From an uncultured Prevotella sp. (GTDB taxonomy: Bacteria; Bacteroidota; Bacteroidia; Bacteroidales; Bacteroidaceae), in NCBI GenBank assembly GCA_900553465.1, contig USDT01000012.1:1-64000 (forward strand): DNA of 64,000 bases, given 5' to 3'. The notes beneath the pieces were generated by a model that did no database searches, was not told the origin of the DNA, and worked only from the letters and a program-made list of their open reading frames with translations. Positions 61,309 through 64,000 of the stretch are shown in pieces (the stretch's first letter is position 1; every line of letters begins with the position of its first letter). The position numbers and the translations under genes were made by a program.

Positions 61309-61923
61309 ATGACGCAGGCTTTACTTTCATCAGCATACTTCGGTCCGGTGCAGTGGTATCAGAAGCTGCACCGCTATGACCGGTGCTTCATCGAACGTTA
61401 CGACAACTACGTGAAGCAGACCTACCGCAACCGTTGTGTGATAGCAGCGACCGGAGGTCCCCAGACGCTTACGGTCCCCATAGAACGCTATGAGGGCCGT
61501 AAGTGCCTTATGCGCGACATACGGATAAGCGACCATGGTTCATGGCGTCATCTCCACTGGAACGCTCTTGTGTCATCCTATGGCGAAAGTCCGTTTTTCG
61601 ACTATTATGCCGACGACATACGTCCGTTCTTCGATCGCCGCTGGGAGTTTCTCTTCGATTTCAACCTCGAGATAACCCATACCATCTGCTCGCTTCTCGA
61701 CATCCGCCCGACCATAGAACTCACCGACGAATACCTGCAGACCGAAGATGTCTGCGCCGACGATTTCCGCGATGCCATCCGCCCGAAACATCCGCTGACT
61801 GATGCCACATTCAGTCCGCACCCATACTATCAGGTGTATGCGCAGAAGCACGGTTTCATCCCCAATCTGAGCATTCTCGACCTTCTGTTCAACGAAGGTC
61901 CTGAAGGCATTTTCCTGCTTTGA
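61309..61923 (+). CDS. WbqC-family protein
   Basis: 204 residues from the ATG at 61309; a TTG three codons upstream is in frame. Family pattern: LLSSAYFGPVQWYQKL, ERYDNYVKQTYRNRCVIAATGGPQTLTVPIER, RDIRISDHGSWRHLHWNALVSSYGESPFFDYY and the late HPYYQVYAQKHGFIPNLSILDLLFNEGP. WbqC proteins are named after a polysaccharide cluster gene, but their chemical role is not settled. It lies 32 bases after lepB in the dapB-lepB-wbqC-like order common in this order of bacteria. Confidence 0.9.
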   Translation: MTQALLSSAYFGPVQWYQKLHRYDRCFIERYDNYVKQTYRNRCVIAATGGPQTLTVPIERYEGRKCLMRDIRISDHGSWRHLHWNALVSSYGESPFFDYYADDIRPFFDRRWEFLFDFNLEITHTICSLLDIRPTIELTDEYLQTEDVCADDFRDAIRPKHPLTDATFSPHPYYQVYAQKHGFIPNLSILDLLFNEGPEGIFLL

Positions 61924-62056
61924 CACTTTATTTTGTTTTTTTACACATTCTTTTGCGTAAAAACAATATATGTTAAATAATAATGTGCACAAAGTTTCAT
62001 TTTCATATATATTATATACCTTTACGTTAAATTGAACGTAAAAACTTTGTTGCAAT

Positions 62057-62608
62057 ATGAAAATCAATCATCTGAAAGTATCTGCCATTATCATGACGGG
62101 ATGTCTGATGGCGAGTTCGTGTGTAGGTTCTTTCCAGCTGACTCACAAGCTGGCGATGTGGAACACCAGAGCGACGAACGAGAAGTTCCTCAATGAAATC
62201 ATATTCCTTTTCATCAGCCCCGCCTATGCGGTGTGTGGAGTTGTCGATGCGCTTGTAATAAACACGATGGAGTTCTGGTCCGGCAGCAATCCGCTTGCCA
62301 AGAACGAGGGCAAGACGCAGACAATAATGGGTCAGGACGGCCGTTATTATGCCGTCACAACGCTCAAGGACGGTTATGAGATAAAGAAACCCGACGGCGA
62401 GATAATGAAGTTCCTCTACGACAGCAAGAACAATTCGTGGTCGCAGGTTGTCGACGGCAAGACCAAAGAGATATTCCGTTTCAATGACGACGGCACCATA
62501 CAGGCATCTCTGCCCGACGGCGACAAGATAACAGTCACACCTGATGCAGCAGGTCTTTTCGAGGCCCGCATGGCCGTAAACGGCGCTACATTCTGGGCGA
62601 TGAGATAA
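62057..62608 (+). CDS. DUF3332-family lipoprotein
   Basis: 183 residues with a lipobox-like MASSC (Cys22). The family look is present: SFQLTHKLAMWNTRATNEKFLNEIIFLFISPAYAVCGVVDALVINTMEFWSGSNP, which has two helical or membrane-like segments (about 45-75), then a beta-rich part GYEIKKPDGEIMKFLYDSKNNSWSQVVDGKTKEIFRFND. Function unknown. Single gene preceded by a 130-base A/T-rich gap and followed by a strong terminator. Confidence 0.82.
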   Translation: MKINHLKVSAIIMTGCLMASSCVGSFQLTHKLAMWNTRATNEKFLNEIIFLFISPAYAVCGVVDALVINTMEFWSGSNPLAKNEGKTQTIMGQDGRYYAVTTLKDGYEIKKPDGEIMKFLYDSKNNSWSQVVDGKTKEIFRFNDDGTIQASLPDGDKITVTPDAAGLFEARMAVNGATFWAMR

Positions 62609-62636
62609 AAACGTCTGTGCGAAGCCACAGAAACAG

Positions 62637-62691
62637 GAAAGGGGCATATCCCTGCGGCGTCTGTTGTGACGCCCGGTGATATGCCCCTTTC
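62637..62691. terminator. Terminator between convergent DUF3332 and helicase genes
   Basis: GAAAGGGGCATATC (62637-62650) pairs perfectly with GATATGCCCCTTTC (62678-62691), with an inner GGCGTC/GACGCC stem. It lies in the 160-base gap between convergent genes and can serve both. Confidence 0.75.
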
Positions 62692-62770
62692 GCTTTATTT
62701 CGTCTGCTGTAGTGGCTTTTCTGCCTTGTCTGCGCGTGTTGTCAATGCTGTGGCCTATTGGCCGTACGTG

Positions 62771-64000
62771 TCACTTCTTGCGCGGACGGCGGCGTGCCCA
62801 TCCCTCTTCGCTGAAGTCCGGTTCGTCGCCCACGAGCTTTATGTCGGGATTGTTGATGAACTGTCGCCAGTCGTCCTTGCGTCCGCTCTCTCTGAACGGC
62901 TTTGCTTCTGCGCCACGGTCGCGTCGCTTCGACTTCTTCTCATATTTGCTGAAATCGTCGCGGCTGTCGCCCTTCTTCGTGCGTCGGTCGCCACGCTTGC
63001 GGTCGTCGGCGTCGTTGCATCTCACGGTGCGTCCTTTGTACGACTTGCCGTCGAGTGCACGCATCACCTTTGCCGCATCCTCCTCCGGCACTTCTATGTA
63101 TGAGAACTTGCCCATCAGGTCGATGTGTCCCACCTCCTGCTTTCCGCGCATGTTCTTGTTGAGGAACTGCATCACCTCACCCGGATAGAATCCGTCGTCC
63201 TTGCCCAGGTTGATGAACAGCCGGCGATAGCCGCTTTCGGCCTTCCGCTGTCCGCGTGTTCTGGTCTTTTTGCCGTCCTTGCGTGCCTCGCCTCTCTTTG
63301 CGCGTTCGGTGGTTGGCTTCACTATCTCAGGCGCGTTGGCATAGTAGGCAAGGAAGCGTCCGAACTCCAGACTCACGATTTTCTTCAGTATGTCCTCCTT
63401 GTCCACATACTCGAAATGCCTGTTTATGTCTTCCATGAACGGCGCAATCTCCTCCTCGTTCACGTCCACCTTCTCTATCTCGTCTATAGCCTTGTAGAGC
63501 TGTTTGGTGCATATCTCCTTTGGTGTAGGCAGCTCTCCGTCCACAAAACTCTTGCCTATCACCTTCTCAATGGCCTTCACCTTGTGGCGTTCGCGTGTGT
63601 GTATGATGCTGATAGACGTTCCCTTCTTTCCGGCGCGGCCTGTACGTCCGCTGCGGTGGGTATAGCTCTCTATGTCGTCGGGCAGTCCGTAGTTGATGAC
63701 ATGCGTCAGATCGTCCACGTCGAGTCCGCGTGCCGCCACGTCGGTAGCCACGAGCAGCTGTGTGAGATGCTGGCGGAACTTCTGCATGGTGAGGTCGCGC
63801 TGCTGCTGGGAGAGGTCGCCGTGGAGCGACTCGGCGTTGTAACCGTCGCGTATGAGCTTGTCGGCCACCTCCTGTGTCTCCACCTTCGTGCGGCAGAATA
63901 TGATGGCGAATATGCGCGGATAATAGTCAACGATGCGTTTCAGTGCCAGATACTTGTCCTTGGCGTTCACCATATAATATATGTGGTTGACGTTCTCCGC
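62771..64000 (-). CDS. DEAD-box RNA helicase, C-terminal part (DeaD/CsdA-like)
   Basis: 410 codons in the window; the gene continues past the right edge and the frame is open there. The helicase C-terminal lobe shows FCRTKVETQEVADKL, SLHGDLSQQQRD, LVATDVAARGLDVDDLTHV (motif V) and HRSGRTGRAGKKG (motif VI). A DbpA-type RNA-binding domain follows (YRRLFINLGKDDGFYPGEVMQFLN to GKFSYIEVPEEDAAKVMRAL), then a basic KR-rich tail with RRPRKK at the end. It acts in ribosome assembly or mRNA turnover, often in cold. The N-terminal Walker A and DEAD motifs are outside the window. Confidence 0.93.
   Translation of the reverse strand, partial: AENVNHIYYMVNAKDKYLALKRIVDYYPRIFAIIFCRTKVETQEVADKLIRDGYNAESLHGDLSQQQRDLTMQKFRQHLTQLLVATDVAARGLDVDDLTHVINYGLPDDIESYTHRSGRTGRAGKKGTSISIIHTRERHKVKAIEKVIGKSFVDGELPTPKEICTKQLYKAIDEIEKVDVNEEEIAPFMEDINRHFEYVDKEDILKKIVSLEFGRFLAYYANAPEIVKPTTERAKRGEARKDGKKTRTRGQRKAESGYRRLFINLGKDDGFYPGEVMQFLNKNMRGKQEVGHIDLMGKFSYIEVPEEDAAKVMRALDGKSYKGRTVRCNDADDRKRGDRRTKKGDSRDDFSKYEKKSKRRDRGAEAKPFRESGRKDDWRQFINNPDIKLVGDEPDFSEEGWARRRPRKK

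Overview
The window looks like the chromosome of a member of the Bacteroidales, most like a Prevotella-type (Prevotellaceae) genome. Reasons: repeated promoter boxes of the Bacteroidota type (TAnnTTTG, sometimes with an upstream TTTG about 18-21 bases away); many secreted proteins ending in a short beta-rich tail (NG/GIYIVK...VK) of the type IX secretion or gingipain-like kind; BspA-type leucine-rich repeats; PCMD-domain proteins; SusE/F-like proteins; PG_1098-type THUMP-like methyltransferase; DUF2851, DUF3332, WbqC and DUF4878 genes; and Bacteroides-type conjugative transposon genes at the left edge. No tRNA, rRNA, CRISPR array or intact mobile element was seen.

Layout. 1-2.4 kb: the broken end of a conjugative transposon (traI-like, a small tra gene, and a TraG ATPase lacking its N-terminal part). 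2.4-10 kb: a protein with two tandem TonB C-terminal domains, a ptb-buk butyrate operon, a VanX-type dipeptidase and a large YD-repeat secreted protein. 10-14 kb: two lipoproteins, ybeY, coaD and ruvB, with a 67-bp direct repeat in front of ruvB. 14-21 kb: an AraC-type regulator divergent from a complete tripartite RND efflux operon, with a cluster of TGTCT/AGACA half-sites between them. 21-30 kb: leftward transcription units holding a phosphoethanolamine transferase, a barrel protein and a PCMD protein, then two SusE/F-like proteins and a GH31 glycosidase. 30-35 kb: S41 protease, topoisomerase IV subunit B and a GNAT-fold protein, followed by 1.1 kb of repeat-rich non-coding DNA. 35.7-41 kb: a BspA-like protein preceded by a strong candidate structured RNA, a GH71/GH99-like protein and a methyltransferase.

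41-49.4 kb is a metal-homeostasis region: response regulator and sensor kinase, MgtA-type Mg2+ ATPase with four phased TTCTAAT boxes in front of it, an outer-membrane barrel, a Zn/Cd-type P1B ATPase with a palindromic operator candidate, and a Fur-family regulator. 49.4-50 kb holds a second copy, in opposite orientation, of the dispersed repeat seen at 35 kb. 50-55 kb: CE1-like esterase, dusB, dprA, a thioesterase and DUF2851. 55-59 kb: a three-gene cassette of PCMD lipoprotein, outer-membrane barrel and calycin-like/PCMD secreted protein. 59-64 kb: dapB, lepB, a WbqC-family gene, a DUF3332 lipoprotein and the 3' part of a DEAD-box RNA helicase.

The least explained signals are the structured RNA at about 36.83-37.15 kb, two dispersed repeat families (35.1 kb with 49.6 kb; 2.4 kb with 35.4 kb), the 11-bp phased operator in front of mgtA and the tandem TonB-domain protein. 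All similarity statements rest on reading the sequence and on remembered family features; no database search was run.
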